From assembly GCF_032401055.1 (NCBI RefSeq), contig NZ_CP135529.1, positions 3,470,501 through 3,534,500 of the forward strand: a stretch of DNA of 64,000 nucleotides, written 5' to 3'. Positions 16,835 to 25,920 of this stretch are shown here, in pieces (positions within the stretch are counted from its first letter, which is position 1; every line of letters begins with the position of its first letter). The notes under the pieces were generated by a model that saw nothing but the letters and a program-made list of their open reading frames with translations, had not been told where the DNA came from and did not search any database. The position numbers and the translations under genes were made by a program. The stretch comes from Tardiphaga sp. 709. GTDB taxonomy: Bacteria; Pseudomonadota; Alphaproteobacteria; Rhizobiales; Xanthobacteraceae.

Positions 16835-18253
16835 ATGACCGCGCCGCGTAAGCTGCATATCAAATCCTACGGCTGCCAGATGAACGTCTACGATGCCCAG
16901 CGCATGGTGGACACGCTGGCGCCGGAAGGCTTCGTCGAGACGGCCAATGTCGACGACGCGGATCTGGTGATTCTCAACACCTGCCACATCCGCGAGAAGG
17001 CGTCCGAGAAGGTCTATTCGGAGCTCGGCAAGCTGCGCGTGGCCAAGGCAGAAGCCGCGCAGGCCGGACGCAAGATGAACGTGGTCGTCGCCGGCTGCGT
17101 TGCGCAGGCCGAGGGCAACGAGATCATTCGCCGTGCCCCCGTTGTCGATGTCGTGGTCGGGCCGCAGAGCTATCACAACCTGCCTGCGCTGCTGAAGCAG
17201 GCGAAAGCCGGTGGCCGCGCGCTGGACACCGAATTTCCGGTCGAGGACAAGTTCGGCTTCCTGCCGCCGCCGAAGCCGGCAGCGATTCGCGCCCGCGGCA
17301 TTTCCTCCTTCGTCACCGTGCAGGAGGGCTGCGACAAGTTTTGCACCTTCTGCGTGGTGCCCTACACCCGCGGCTCCGAAGTCTCGCGCCCCGTGGCGAA
17401 GATCATCGATGACGTGCAGCGGCTCACCGACAACGGCGTGCGCGAGATCACGTTGATCGGCCAGAACGTCAACGGCTATCACGGCGAGGGTCCCGAGGGC
17501 CGCCCGTGGGCACTGGGCACGCTGCTCTATCGCCTCGCAAAAATTCCCGGCATCGCCCGGCTGCGCTATTCCACCAGCCATCCCCGCGACGTCGAGGACA
17601 CGCTGATATCGGCGCATCGCGATTTACCGGAACTGATGCCCTTCGTGCATCTGCCCGTGCAGTCGGGTTCCGACCGCATTCTGGCGGCCATGAACCGGAA
17701 ACATACAGCCGAAGATTATCGCCGCGTCATCGACCGTTTTCGCGACGCGCGGCAAGACATTGCTTTTACTTCTGATTTCATCGTGGGCTTCCCCGGCGAG
17801 ACCGAGGAAGATTTTGCGGCCACGCTCGCGCTCGTCACACAAATCGGATACGCTGGCGCATATTCGTTCAAGTATTCGCCGCGTCCGGGAACGCCGGCCG
17901 CGGATTTGCAGGAGACGGTGTCACAGGCTGACATGGACGAGCGATTGGTGCGGCTTCAGAACCTGATCGACAGCCAGCAATCGGCCTTCAACGCGGCCAT
18001 GATTGGACGCACTGCGGATGTGCTGTTCGAACGCAAGGCGCGCAATCCCGGCCAAATCGTCGGTCGCACCGCTTACCTGCAGCCGGCCCATGTGATGGCT
18101 TCTGACGACATCATCGGCCAGATGCTTCCGGTAACCATTGAGAGCCTTGAGCGCTACAGCCTGCTCGGCAGCCTCGCATCATCTCCAATTGCTAGTTCTC
18201 CAGTACCACCAGTGTTGCAGCCAGTCCGTTCTCACACCGTCACGGGAGCCTGA
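16835..18253 (+). CDS. miaB: tRNA-2-methylthio-N6-isopentenyladenosine synthase MiaB
   Basis: A 472-residue radical-SAM methylthiotransferase that adds a methylthio group to i6A37 of tRNAs. The N-terminal UPF0004 domain has three cluster cysteines (C14 in SYGCQMN, C50 in LNTCHIR, C88 in VAGCVAQ). The radical SAM domain has CDKFCTFC (C166, C170, C173), followed by the TRAM region near [20 protein letters not shown]. The C-terminus has a short Ser/Pro-rich extension ([12 protein letters not shown]) not needed for activity. The start at 16835 ([17 protein letters not shown]) is preferred to an upstream TTG. The stop is 4 bases from the phoH start. Confidence 0.96.
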   Translation: MTAPRKLHIKSYGCQMNVYDAQRMVDTLAPEGFVETANVDDADLVILNTCHIREKASEKVYSELGKLRVAKAEAAQAGRKMNVVVAGCVAQAEGNEIIRRAPVVDVVVGPQSYHNLPALLKQAKAGGRALDTEFPVEDKFGFLPPPKPAAIRARGISSFVTVQEGCDKFCTFCVVPYTRGSEVSRPVAKIIDDVQRLTDNGVREITLIGQNVNGYHGEGPEGRPWALGTLLYRLAKIPGIARLRYSTSHPRDVEDTLISAHRDLPELMPFVHLPVQSGSDRILAAMNRKHTAEDYRRVIDRFRDARQDIAFTSDFIVGFPGETEEDFAATLALVTQIGYAGAYSFKYSPRPGTPAADLQETVSQADMDERLVRLQNLIDSQQSAFNAAMIGRTADVLFERKARNPGQIVGRTAYLQPAHVMASDDIIGQMLPVTIESLERYSLLGSLASSPIASSPVPPVLQPVRSHTVTGA

Positions 18254-18257
18254 ATTC

Positions 18258-19313
18258 TTGGCCAAAAGCGCATCGGATTCGTCTACGCTCGCTGTTCGTA
18301 AACTCGATACTCCACCGCAGGCCGAGACGCAGGTCGTCATCGACTTTGATGACAACCGGGCGGCCTCTTCGTTGGTCGGGCCTTATGGCCAGAATCTCGC
18401 GATCATCGAACGCCGGCTGAATGTCGTCGTCGATTCCCGCGGCAACCACATCACCCTCACCGGCACCCGCGACGCCTGCGATGCCGCCCGGCGCGTGCTT
18501 GAAACGCTGTATGCGCAGGCGGTGCAGGGCCATGACCTTGCCCCCGGCGATGTCGAAGGCACGATTCGCGCGACACTGGCGCAAGGCACGCTATTTCCGT
18601 TCGATCCCAAGGGGTCGAAAGCAGCGGCCTCGAATTTCGACACCATCAATTTGCGCAAGCGCCCGGTGCGTGCCCGCACCGCGACGCAGGACGCCTATAT
18701 CCGCGCGCTGAGAAGCAACGAGCTAGTGTTCGGCATCGGCCCCGCCGGTACCGGCAAGACCTGGCTTGCGGTTGCGCAGGCGGCGATGCTGTTCGAGCGC
18801 AAGGAAGTCGATCGCATCATCCTGTCGCGTCCCGCGGTAGAAGCCGGCGAACGGCTCGGCTTCCTGCCCGGCGACATGCGCGAGAAGGTCGATCCGTATC
18901 TGCGCCCGATCTATGACGCACTCTATGACCTGATGGACGGGCGCATTGTCGAACGCGCGTTGCAGACCGGCGAAATCGAAATCGCGCCGCTTGCGTTCAT
19001 GCGCGGCCGCACGCTGACCAATGCCGCAATCATTCTCGACGAAGCGCAGAACACCACCTCAATGCAGATGAAGATGTTTCTGACGCGTCTCGGCGAGAAC
19101 AGCCGCATGATCATCACCGGCGATCCCTCGCAGGTTGACTTGCCCAACGGCCAGACCTCGGGTCTTGCCGAAGCCGCGCGTCTGCTTGACGGCGTGCAAG
19201 GCATCTCGCAGGTGAAATTCACCGGCGAGGACGTGGTCCGCCATGAACTCGTGGCCCGCATCGTCGCCGCTTACGAAGGAACGCCGCAGAAGGCGGTCGC
19301 CACCAAGACCTGA
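18258..19313 (+). CDS. phoH: PhoH-like ATPase (YbeZ)
   Basis: A 351-residue cytoplasmic ATPase of the PhoH/YbeZ family, thought to work with YbeY in RNA processing. The KH-like N-terminal region (FDDNRAASSLVGPYGQNLAI) precedes the Walker A motif GIGPAGTGKTWLA at about 159-171 and the Walker B AIILDEAQNT. The LSRPAVEAGERLGFLPGD segment is also characteristic. No ATG is suitable; the TTG at 18258 (LAKSASDSSTL) follows a CGGGAG ribosome site. Its stop overlaps an ATG that could serve ybeY. Part of the conserved miaB-phoH-ybeY-corC-lnt cluster. Confidence 0.95.
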   Translation: MAKSASDSSTLAVRKLDTPPQAETQVVIDFDDNRAASSLVGPYGQNLAIIERRLNVVVDSRGNHITLTGTRDACDAARRVLETLYAQAVQGHDLAPGDVEGTIRATLAQGTLFPFDPKGSKAAASNFDTINLRKRPVRARTATQDAYIRALRSNELVFGIGPAGTGKTWLAVAQAAMLFERKEVDRIILSRPAVEAGERLGFLPGDMREKVDPYLRPIYDALYDLMDGRIVERALQTGEIEIAPLAFMRGRTLTNAAIILDEAQNTTSMQMKMFLTRLGENSRMIITGDPSQVDLPNGQTSGLAEAARLLDGVQGISQVKFTGEDVVRHELVARIVAAYEGTPQKAVATKT

Positions 19314-19334
19314 TGACACACTCATACGCTGACG

Positions 19335-19356
19335 ACGGACCCGGGATCGGGTCCGT
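19335..19356 (+). other. RNA hairpin between phoH and ybeY
   Basis: Perfect 9-base arms ACGGACCCG (19335-19343) and CGGGTCCGT (19348-19356) with a GGAT tetraloop lie between the phoH stop and the likely ybeY start at 19379. It could shape translation or processing of the operon message. It argues that ybeY starts at 19379 rather than at the ATG overlapping the phoH stop. Confidence 0.55.
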
Positions 19357-19378
19357 TCGCGAAAGAAGTTCGATACCG

Positions 19379-19891
19379 ATGCCGACCTATTCATCTCCCG
19401 CGACAGAGGTTCTTGTTGTCGCCGATTGCTGGTCCGCGGAGGCCGATGCCGACGCCGTGATCCACCGCGCCATCGAAGCCGCCGCTGCCATGGTCGATAC
19501 CGACACGGCCGACGCCGAACTCGCCATCATGCTCACCGACGATGCGGGCATCCGTACGCTGAACCAGAACTGGCGCGGCATCGACAAGCCGACCAACGTC
19601 CTTTCATTCCCGGCGCTGCAGCCACCCGAAGGCGCGGACGAGCCCGATGATATGCCGCGCATGCTGGGCGACATCGCGATCGCCTATGAGACCACGCGCC
19701 GCGAGGCTGACGAGGAAGATAAGACCTTCACCAATCATCTCAGCCATCTCGCCATTCACGGCTTTCTGCATCTCGTCGGCTATGACCATGAGAAGGACGA
19801 CGAGGCCGAAGAGATGGAAGCGCTGGAGCGCGAGATCCTGGCGACACTTGGAATCCCGGACCCCTATGCAGATCAGGATCGGGTGACCTGA
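19379..19891 (+). CDS. ybeY: Endoribonuclease YbeY (16S rRNA maturation)
   Basis: A 170-residue zinc-dependent endoribonuclease involved in 16S rRNA 3' end maturation and ribosome quality control. The metal-binding signature H-x3-H-x5-H is in HLAIHGFLHLVGYDHEKDD near the C-terminus, preceded by NQNWRGIDKPTNVLSFP, which is diagnostic. The chosen start gives MPTYSSPATEVLVVADCW; the alternative ATG at 19313 adds 22 residues that would translate a strong hairpin. Followed one base later by the corC-like gene. Confidence 0.95.
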   Translation: MPTYSSPATEVLVVADCWSAEADADAVIHRAIEAAAAMVDTDTADAELAIMLTDDAGIRTLNQNWRGIDKPTNVLSFPALQPPEGADEPDDMPRMLGDIAIAYETTRREADEEDKTFTNHLSHLAIHGFLHLVGYDHEKDDEAEEMEALEREILATLGIPDPYADQDRVT

Positions 19892-19892
19892 G

Positions 19893-21008
19893 ATGCCGGA
19901 CGGCGACACTAGAAACGATCATTCGAAAACCTCAAGCAATCTGCCTGCGGTGGTTCACGACGGCGAGGTCATGCGCCCAACGTCGGAGACCTGGCTGACC
20001 CGCGCGATCCGCTCGCTGTTCGGCTGGAAGCCGGGCTCGGTGCGTGCCGACCTGCAAGTCGTGCTCGACGCCTCCGCGCCGGACGAGACCGGCTTCTCCA
20101 CCATCGAGCGCACGATGCTGCGCAATATTCTGGGGCTCAACGAGCGCCGCATCGCCGACGTCATGGTGCATCGCGCCGATATTATCGCGGTGAAGCAGGA
20201 CATCTCGCTCGGCGAATTGATGGGCCTGTTTGAGAGCGCGGCGCATTCGCGACTGGTTGTATTCAACGAAACTCTCGACGATCCCGTCGGCATCGTCCAT
20301 ATCCGCGACCTGCTGGCATACATGACCGTGAAGGCGCGCAACGTCGTGCCCTCGACGGCCAAGAAGAAGAAAGTGTTTCCCGCGGGCCTCGACCTGCGTT
20401 CGGTCGATCTGGCGCAGACCGTCGTTGACACCGGCATCATCCGCAAGCTGCTCTACGTGCCGCCATCGATGCGCGCGATCGATCTGCTCGCGCAGATGCA
20501 GGCAGCACGCATCCATCTCGCACTCGTTGTCGACGAATATGGCGGCACTGACGGCCTCGTCTCCATCGAGGACATCGTCGAGCAGATCGTCGGCGAGATC
20601 GACGACGAACACGACAGCGACGAGCCGCCATCCATTGTCAGGCAGGGCGACAGCTTCATCGCCGATGCACGCGCCAGCCTCGATGACGTGCGCGCCATGA
20701 TAGGCGAAGAATTCGAGACCGGCGAAGACGGCGAGGAAGTCGAGACACTCGGCGGCTATCTCGTCACCCATGTCGGACGGCTGCCCGTGCGCGGCGAAGT
20801 GATTTCCGGCCCTGGTAATTTCGAGATCGAAGTGCTCGATGCCGATCCGCGTCGCGTCAAGCGATTGCGCGTCGGGCCTCGCAAGGAGCGGCCTGCGCCG
20901 CGCACCCGCGAGCCGCGCCGCCGCGATACGACCTCGGACACCGGCGCAGCACCTTCCAATGACAATGTGAATACGCCTCCGTCAGGCGACAGCGCGGGAA
21001 CGCCGTGA
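19893..21008 (+). CDS. CorC/HlyC-type CBS-domain protein (hemolysin family, transporter-associated)
   Basis: A 371-residue cytoplasmic protein with two CBS motifs and a C-terminal CorC_HlyC domain. The first CBS is at about 85-150 (ERRIADVMVHRADIIAVKQD...SRLVVFNE) and the second ends in LALVVDEYGGTDGLVSIEDIVEQIVGEI, a hallmark of the family. The C-terminal domain has GGYLVTHVGRLPVRGEVI. Members bind nucleotides and are implicated in Mg/Co efflux. The C-terminus is extended by an Arg/Pro/Thr-rich low-complexity tail. It sits between ybeY and lnt and shares a 4-base overlap (GTGA) with lnt. Confidence 0.92.
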   Translation: MPDGDTRNDHSKTSSNLPAVVHDGEVMRPTSETWLTRAIRSLFGWKPGSVRADLQVVLDASAPDETGFSTIERTMLRNILGLNERRIADVMVHRADIIAVKQDISLGELMGLFESAAHSRLVVFNETLDDPVGIVHIRDLLAYMTVKARNVVPSTAKKKKVFPAGLDLRSVDLAQTVVDTGIIRKLLYVPPSMRAIDLLAQMQAARIHLALVVDEYGGTDGLVSIEDIVEQIVGEIDDEHDSDEPPSIVRQGDSFIADARASLDDVRAMIGEEFETGEDGEEVETLGGYLVTHVGRLPVRGEVISGPGNFEIEVLDADPRRVKRLRVGPRKERPAPRTREPRRRDTTSDTGAAPSNDNVNTPPSGDSAGTP

Positions 21009-22612
21009 CATCACGTAGCCTGCGCTCGATCGCACTCAGCATCATTCTCGCATGGGGTTGGAAGCGCGCAGGCATCGCGCTGCTGGCCGGCGCGGTGTCG
21101 TCGCTGGCAATGGCGCCGTTCAATGCCTGGCCGGTGCTGTTCTTCACCTTCCCGATCGTCGTCTGGCTGATCGATGGCGCTGCCGCAGGCAAGATGCGCG
21201 GCATTCCAGCCGCCGCCATGGCCGGCTGGTGGTTCGGTTTCGGCTATTTCGTGCCAGGCCTGTACTGGATTGGCTACGCTTTCCTCGTCGACGCGCAGAC
21301 CTTTGCGTGGCTGTTGCCTGCTGCGATCTGCGGCCTGCCCGCCTATCTCGCGCTGTTCACCGCGATCGGTTTCGCGCTAGCGCGCCTGCTCTGGACCAAG
21401 GACGCCAGCCGCATCTTCGCGCTCGCGGCGAGTCTCACGATCGGCGAATGGCTGCGCGGCCACGTGCTGACGGGCTTTCCCTGGAATGCGTTCGGCTATG
21501 CACTCACCGAACCGCTCGCGCTGGCGCAGAGCGCGTCGTTGATCGGCCTGTGGGGACTGACATTTGTCACCGTCGCGATCTTTGCATCACCTGCGGTTCT
21601 GATCGACGGCCGCTCGCGCACGCAGCGGCCGTGGCTGGCGCCGGCGCTTGCGCTGGTGCTGCTCGTCGTGATGGGCGCCTATGGCATGGCCCGGCTATCG
21701 CGCACCCCGACGCAACTGGTTGCCAATGTGAAACTGCGCATCATGCAGCCGAATCTGTCGCAGGACACGCGCTTCAACTATTCTGCCAAGGCGGATGTCA
21801 TGAGCAGATATCTTGCGCTATCGGACCGCGCGACCGGTCCGCAGAATTCAGGCGTCGGCGCAGCCAACATCCTGATCTGGCCGGAATCGGCATTCCCGTT
21901 CTTCCTGTCGCGCGAACCCGATGCGATGGCGCAGATCGCCAATCTGCTGCCGACGGGCACCGTGCTGGTCACGGGCGCCGTGCGCCCGCCGGATGCTCCG
22001 CTCGGCGTACGCATCACGCAGGCCTATAATTCTATTTACGTGATCGATCATGACGGCAGCATCCTGTCGACCTACGACAAACTTCATCTGGTGCCGTTCG
22101 GCGAGTACCTGCCGTTCCAGAGCTTCATGGAGAAGATCGGCTTCCAGCAATTGACCAAAGTCCATGGCGGCTTCATTCCCGGCACCCGTCGCAAGCCGAT
22201 GGACATTCCCGGCGCACCGCGCATGCTGCCGCTGATCTGCTACGAGGCGGTTTTCCCGGACGATATCACCACGCGTAACGATCGGCCGGGCTGGATCGTC
22301 AATCTCACCAATGATGGCTGGTTCGGGATTTCCACGGGGCCCTATCAGCACCTGCAGCAGAGCCGCGTCCGCGCCATCGAGGAAGGCCTGCCGCTGGTTC
22401 GCGCCGCGAACACCGGCATTTCGGTCGTGGTCGACCCTGTCGGCCGCCTGATCGCGCGGCTCGATCTCGGTGTCGAAGGCGTGCTGGATTCGGGATTGCC
22501 GGCGGCCATTTCGCCGACGGTCTATTCGAAAATCGGCGATATTCCCGCCGCGATGTCCGTTGCACTCGCGATCATTTTCGCTGTTCGGCGGCGTACGCCG
22601 GCACGCCACTAG
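21005..22612 (+). CDS. lnt: Apolipoprotein N-acyltransferase
   Basis: A 535-residue inner-membrane enzyme that adds the third acyl chain to lipoproteins. An N-terminal half with about six to seven transmembrane helices is followed by a periplasmic nitrilase domain. The catalytic triad is intact: Glu294 in WPESAFPFF, Lys359 in YDKLHLVPFGEYLPF and Cys412 in LICYEAVFPD. A last hydrophobic helix is near the C-terminus. The start is a GTG overlapping the corC stop, which means translational coupling. Last gene of the miaB-to-lnt operon; long inverted repeats follow. Confidence 0.96.
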   Translation: MTSRSLRSIALSIILAWGWKRAGIALLAGAVSSLAMAPFNAWPVLFFTFPIVVWLIDGAAAGKMRGIPAAAMAGWWFGFGYFVPGLYWIGYAFLVDAQTFAWLLPAAICGLPAYLALFTAIGFALARLLWTKDASRIFALAASLTIGEWLRGHVLTGFPWNAFGYALTEPLALAQSASLIGLWGLTFVTVAIFASPAVLIDGRSRTQRPWLAPALALVLLVVMGAYGMARLSRTPTQLVANVKLRIMQPNLSQDTRFNYSAKADVMSRYLALSDRATGPQNSGVGAANILIWPESAFPFFLSREPDAMAQIANLLPTGTVLVTGAVRPPDAPLGVRITQAYNSIYVIDHDGSILSTYDKLHLVPFGEYLPFQSFMEKIGFQQLTKVHGGFIPGTRRKPMDIPGAPRMLPLICYEAVFPDDITTRNDRPGWIVNLTNDGWFGISTGPYQHLQQSRVRAIEEGLPLVRAANTGISVVVDPVGRLIARLDLGVEGVLDSGLPAAISPTVYSKIGDIPAAMSVALAIIFAVRRRTPARH

Positions 22613-22710
22613 CGCGAGACTTGAAGCATTTGATATAGTTGGCGAGCCCGCTTTCGCCGCCTACCGAACAACCGTCCCGATGTGATTGCTTTTTAAGCTA
22701 GCTTTGTTAG

Positions 22711-22739
22711 CTTTATTTCTCACCTATTGAGAAATAAAG
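22711..22739. promoter_or_regulatory. Perfect 11-bp inverted repeat between lnt and the XRE regulator
   Basis: Arms CTTTATTTCTC (22711-22721) and GAGAAATAAAG (22729-22739) flank a 7-base spacer in a strikingly A/T-rich gap. It may be an operator for the downstream XRE regulator or an lnt terminator. No T-run follows, which favours an operator or cruciform element. Confidence 0.55.
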
Positions 22740-22751
22740 GTGCAGTGGCTT

Positions 22752-22774
22752 AAATTTTCCGCTTAGGAAAATTT
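22752..22774. promoter_or_regulatory. Second perfect 9-bp inverted repeat upstream of the XRE regulator
   Basis: AAATTTTCC (22752-22760) and GGAAAATTT (22766-22774) with a GCTTA spacer. It lies about 110 bases before the praR-like start codon. A third, imperfect repeat (CTTTGGTT-AC-AACCGAAG, 22804-22820) lies between it and the gene. Autoregulation by the XRE protein is a reasonable inference. Confidence 0.5.
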
Positions 22775-22884
22775 GCGCGGTTGTTATAATTCACTAGGAT
22801 ACCTTTGGTTACAACCGAAGCCGACCTAATGACGGATTGCCACGCATGATCCGTCTCCCTTGATGTGATCCAGGAGTAATTGAG

Positions 22885-23301
22885 ATGTCGACGAAAGCGC
22901 CCAATCCTGTTGACAAATATGTCGGCAGCCGTGTGCGCATGCGGCGCATTATGCTCGGCATGAGTCAGGAAAAGCTGGGCGAAGCCCTTGGTCTGACGTT
23001 TCAGCAAGTTCAGAAATACGAGAAGGGCACCAACCGCGTCGGCGCCAGCCGGCTGCAGCAAATTTCGGAAATCCTGCAGGTCCCCGTCTCGTTCCTGTTC
23101 GAAGGCGGCCCCGGCGCGATCCATAATGGCGAAGGCTTCGCTGAAGCGTCCTCGCCTGCCTATGTCTCCGACTTCCTCGCCACCTCCGAAGGCCTCGCTC
23201 TGACCCGCGCCTTCACGCGCATCACCGACGCCAAGCTCCGCCGCAGCATCGTCGACCTGGTCGAACAGATCGCTTCGCGCGAAGCCCCGGATCAGCGCTA
23301 A
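22885..23301 (+). CDS. XRE-family transcriptional regulator, PraR/PhrR-like
   Basis: A 138-residue protein with an N-terminal Cro/CI helix-turn-helix (GSRVRMRRIMLGMSQEKLGE, then LGLTFQQVQKYEKGTNRV) and a C-terminal helical part ending ALTRAFTRITDAKLRRSIVD, then LVEQIAS. The downstream-of-lnt position and sequence match the rhizobial PraR/PhrR family: phrR of Sinorhizobium is acid-induced, and PraR in Rhizobium leguminosarum and Azorhizobium controls quorum sensing, biofilm and symbiosis genes. Ribosome site AGGAG. Its own promoter region holds several inverted repeats. In those relatives metK follows; here trmB follows directly. Confidence 0.88.
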   Translation: MSTKAPNPVDKYVGSRVRMRRIMLGMSQEKLGEALGLTFQQVQKYEKGTNRVGASRLQQISEILQVPVSFLFEGGPGAIHNGEGFAEASSPAYVSDFLATSEGLALTRAFTRITDAKLRRSIVDLVEQIASREAPDQR

Positions 23302-23379
23302 AATCACGGTACTTTCAACGGAAATTCGTCATCGCGCCTGATGGCGCCGATGGCGTTTCGGCTGTATCACTCGCGCGCG

Positions 23380-24138
23380 ATGACCACAGCCGATTCCGAC
23401 CATAACGATCATGACGGCCCCGCAAACGCGGGTACGCCCACGCATGCCGAGGGCGGCCACTATACGGGCTCGTTCTTCGGGCGCCGCAAGGGCCACAAGC
23501 TGCGCGATCATCAGGCCGACCTGATGGCGACGCTGCTGCCCGCACTCACCGTCGACATTGCACATCCCGCGCCTGACGATATTCGCACGCTGTTCGGTAC
23601 AGACGTCGAGACCGTGCGTCTGGAGATCGGCTTCGGCGGCGGCGAACATCTCGTCGCGGAAGCACTGGCACATCCACATATCGGCTTCATCGGCTGCGAG
23701 CCCTATATCAACGGCATGGCGAAAATTCTGACGCAGATCGAAGCGCAGAACATCGGCAATATCCGCCTCGTCGCCGGCGACGCCGCTGAACTTCTCACAT
23801 GGGCACCAGCCCAATCGCTGTCACGCATCGACCTGATCCATCCGGATCCGTGGCCGAAGAAGCGTCACTGGAAGCGCCGCTTCGTGCAGGATGCGACACT
23901 GGCTGCGATCGCGCGCGTGCTGAAACCGTCAGGCGAATTTCGTTTCGTGCATGACATTCCGGATTACGTCGCGTGGACACTCTGGCATGTGTCGCGATCG
24001 CCGGATTTCATCTGGACCGCAGAGCGCGCCGATGACTGGCGCCTGCCATGGCCGAACTACACCATGACGCGCTACGGCCGCAAAGCCACGCGCGAGGGGC
24101 GCATCGCGGCCTATCTCATCTTCAAGCTGATCTCGTAA
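23380..24138 (+). CDS. trmB: tRNA (guanine-N7-)-methyltransferase
   Basis: A 252-residue SAM-dependent methyltransferase forming m7G46 in tRNA. After a His/Asp-rich N-terminus, the protein has the conserved GSFFGRRKGHKLRDHQADLM, the SAM site LEIGFGGGEHLVAEA and the family signature IDLIHPDPWPKKRHWKRRF, with the C-terminal TRYGRKATREGR. The start at 23380 (MTTADSD) is more likely than the ATG at 23341, although neither has a strong ribosome site. It is 80 bases after the XRE gene. Confidence 0.95.
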   Translation: MTTADSDHNDHDGPANAGTPTHAEGGHYTGSFFGRRKGHKLRDHQADLMATLLPALTVDIAHPAPDDIRTLFGTDVETVRLEIGFGGGEHLVAEALAHPHIGFIGCEPYINGMAKILTQIEAQNIGNIRLVAGDAAELLTWAPAQSLSRIDLIHPDPWPKKRHWKRRFVQDATLAAIARVLKPSGEFRFVHDIPDYVAWTLWHVSRSPDFIWTAERADDWRLPWPNYTMTRYGRKATREGRIAAYLIFKLIS

Positions 24139-24166
24139 GATAAGCGGCCAGCGTAAGCGCTTCGCC

Positions 24167-25168
24167 TCACAGCATGTTCGGAAGCACACGATCCGGCGGC
24201 TTGTGATTGTCGAGGAAGGCACGGATGTTGATGATGACTTTCTCGCCCATCTCGACACGGCCTTCGATCGTCGCCGAGCCCATATGCGGCAACAGCACGA
24301 CCTTGCCGGCGCGCGCGAGCCGCACCAGTTTCGGACTCACCGCGGGCTCATGTTCGAACACGTCGAGCGCGGCACCGGCAATGTCGCCCGACTCGATCAG
24401 CTTGATCATCGTCTCTTCGTCGATCACCTCGCCGCGCGCGGTATTGACGATATAGGCGTCCTTACGGATCAGCTTGAGACGACGTGCTGACAACAGGTGG
24501 AACGTTGCCGGCGTATGCGGACAGTTCACCGAGATGATGTCCATGCGCGCCAGCATCTGGTCGAGCGAATCCCAATAGGTCGCACCGAGTTCTTCGGCGA
24601 TCTTCGGCGCGACAGGTTTGCGGTTGTGATAATGGATCTGTAGCCCGAAGGCGCGGGCGCGGCGCGCCACAGCCTGGCCGATGCGGCCCATGCCGATGAT
24701 GCCGAGCCGCTTGCCGCCGAGCCGCTTGCCCAGCATCCAGGTCGGCGACCAGCCCTGCCAGTCCTTGCCCTCGGTCAGGATCGAGGCACCCTCGATCAGC
24801 CGGCGCGGTACCGCGAGAATCATCGACATGGTCATGTCGGCGGTGTCTTCAGTGAGCACCTTCGGCGTATTGGTGACGGTGATGCCGCGGGCATGGGCGG
24901 CGGTGACGTCAATATTATCGACGCCGTTGCCAAAATTGGCGATCAGCCTGAGCTTGCAGTCGGGATGCTCGAGCAGTTCCTTGGTGATTTCGTCGGTGAC
25001 GGTTGGCACCAGCACATCGGCAGTGCGGGTCGCTTCAGCGAGTTGCTCGGGCGTCAGAGGCGTGTCGTCGAGATTGATGTGCGCATCGAACAGTTCGCGC
25101 ATGCGGGTCTCGATCGAGTCCGGCAGCTTGCGCGTGACGATGACGAGAGGCTTTTTCTTGACCGACAT
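24167..25168 (-). CDS. D-2-hydroxyacid dehydrogenase (glyoxylate/hydroxypyruvate reductase, D-glycerate dehydrogenase type)
   Basis: A 333-residue NAD(P)-dependent reductase of 2-oxoacids. The dinucleotide motif LGIIGMGRIGQAVARRARAF and the catalytic set Arg (VNTARGEVIDE), Glu (FEHEPAV) and His (LLPHMGSAT) are all visible. The family's IANFGNGVDNIDV and TPKVLTEDTADM segments place it with GyaR/GhrB-like enzymes, reducing glyoxylate to glycolate or hydroxypyruvate to D-glycerate. The start MSVKKKPLVIVTRKL follows AGCAGGAC. It is convergent with trmB and divergent from the SH3 gene. Confidence 0.9.
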   Translation of the reverse strand: MSVKKKPLVIVTRKLPDSIETRMRELFDAHINLDDTPLTPEQLAEATRTADVLVPTVTDEITKELLEHPDCKLRLIANFGNGVDNIDVTAAHARGITVTNTPKVLTEDTADMTMSMILAVPRRLIEGASILTEGKDWQGWSPTWMLGKRLGGKRLGIIGMGRIGQAVARRARAFGLQIHYHNRKPVAPKIAEELGATYWDSLDQMLARMDIISVNCPHTPATFHLLSARRLKLIRKDAYIVNTARGEVIDEETMIKLIESGDIAGAALDVFEHEPAVSPKLVRLARAGKVVLLPHMGSATIEGRVEMGEKVIINIRAFLDNHKPPDRVLPNML

Positions 25169-25392
25169 GTCCTGCTCACTCGCGCTTTGGCTAATCCGTT
25201 CAGTCCGCATTAACCCGGTTGTTCGAAACTGCCGCAGCCGCGAATTCACCGTTTCCTCGGGTTCCCCGACACCCTTTTTGGTGCCTTGGCCTTCGGTCCT
25301 CTCTAGCAGAAGACCGAGCCAAAACAAGAACCCAGCGGGCGCGTGCGGCGCGGCGATAGTTGCGTTCTTTGGATTGGGTTGAGGTGGGGTTG

Positions 25393-25920
25393 ATGGCGTT
25401 CCGGCAGTTTGCGTGTGCGGTGTTGGCGATGGTTACCCTGATCGCGACAGCAATCGATCCGGTTCTCGCTGCCAAGGATACGCCGCTGGGCGCCAGCGGC
25501 CTGCCGGTGCCGCGCTACGTCAGCCTCAAGTCGGATCACGTCAATGTCCGCGCCGGCCCCACCAAGGACAACGATGTCGCCTGGGTCTATACTCGCTCCG
25601 GCCTGCCGGTGGAGATCACCGCCGAATATGAGAACTGGCGCCGCGTCCGCGATTCCGAGGGCGCCGAGGGCTGGGTTTATCACTCGTTGCTGTCCGGCCG
25701 CCGCACCGCGGTCGTGACCATGAAATCCAAAGACGAACTCGCCTCAATCTATGACAATCCGGATGCGACCAGCGCTGTTGTGGCCCGGCTGCAGGCCGGC
25801 GTTGTGGCGCAGGTGAAGCGCTGCAACAATGGCTGGTGCCGTGTGATTGGCAACGGTTTCGACGGCTGGATCGAACAGCAGCGGCTATGGGGCGTTTACG
25901 CCGACGAGAAGGTGAACTGA
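25393..25920 (+). CDS. Exported SH3-domain protein
   Basis: A 175-residue protein with a signal peptide (MAFRQFACAVLAMVTLIATA..., cleavage near VLAAK). Two bacterial SH3-like modules follow: SDHVNVRAGPTKDNDVAWVY...GWVYHSLLSG and a second ending NNGWCRVIGNGFDGWIEQQR. These modules often bind peptidoglycan or carry envelope hydrolases to the wall. The start at 25393 follows GAGGTGGGG. The SGNH hydrolase gene overlaps its 3' end, so the pair is probably translated together. Confidence 0.85.
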   Translation: MAFRQFACAVLAMVTLIATAIDPVLAAKDTPLGASGLPVPRYVSLKSDHVNVRAGPTKDNDVAWVYTRSGLPVEITAEYENWRRVRDSEGAEGWVYHSLLSGRRTAVVTMKSKDELASIYDNPDATSAVVARLQAGVVAQVKRCNNGWCRVIGNGFDGWIEQQRLWGVYADEKVN

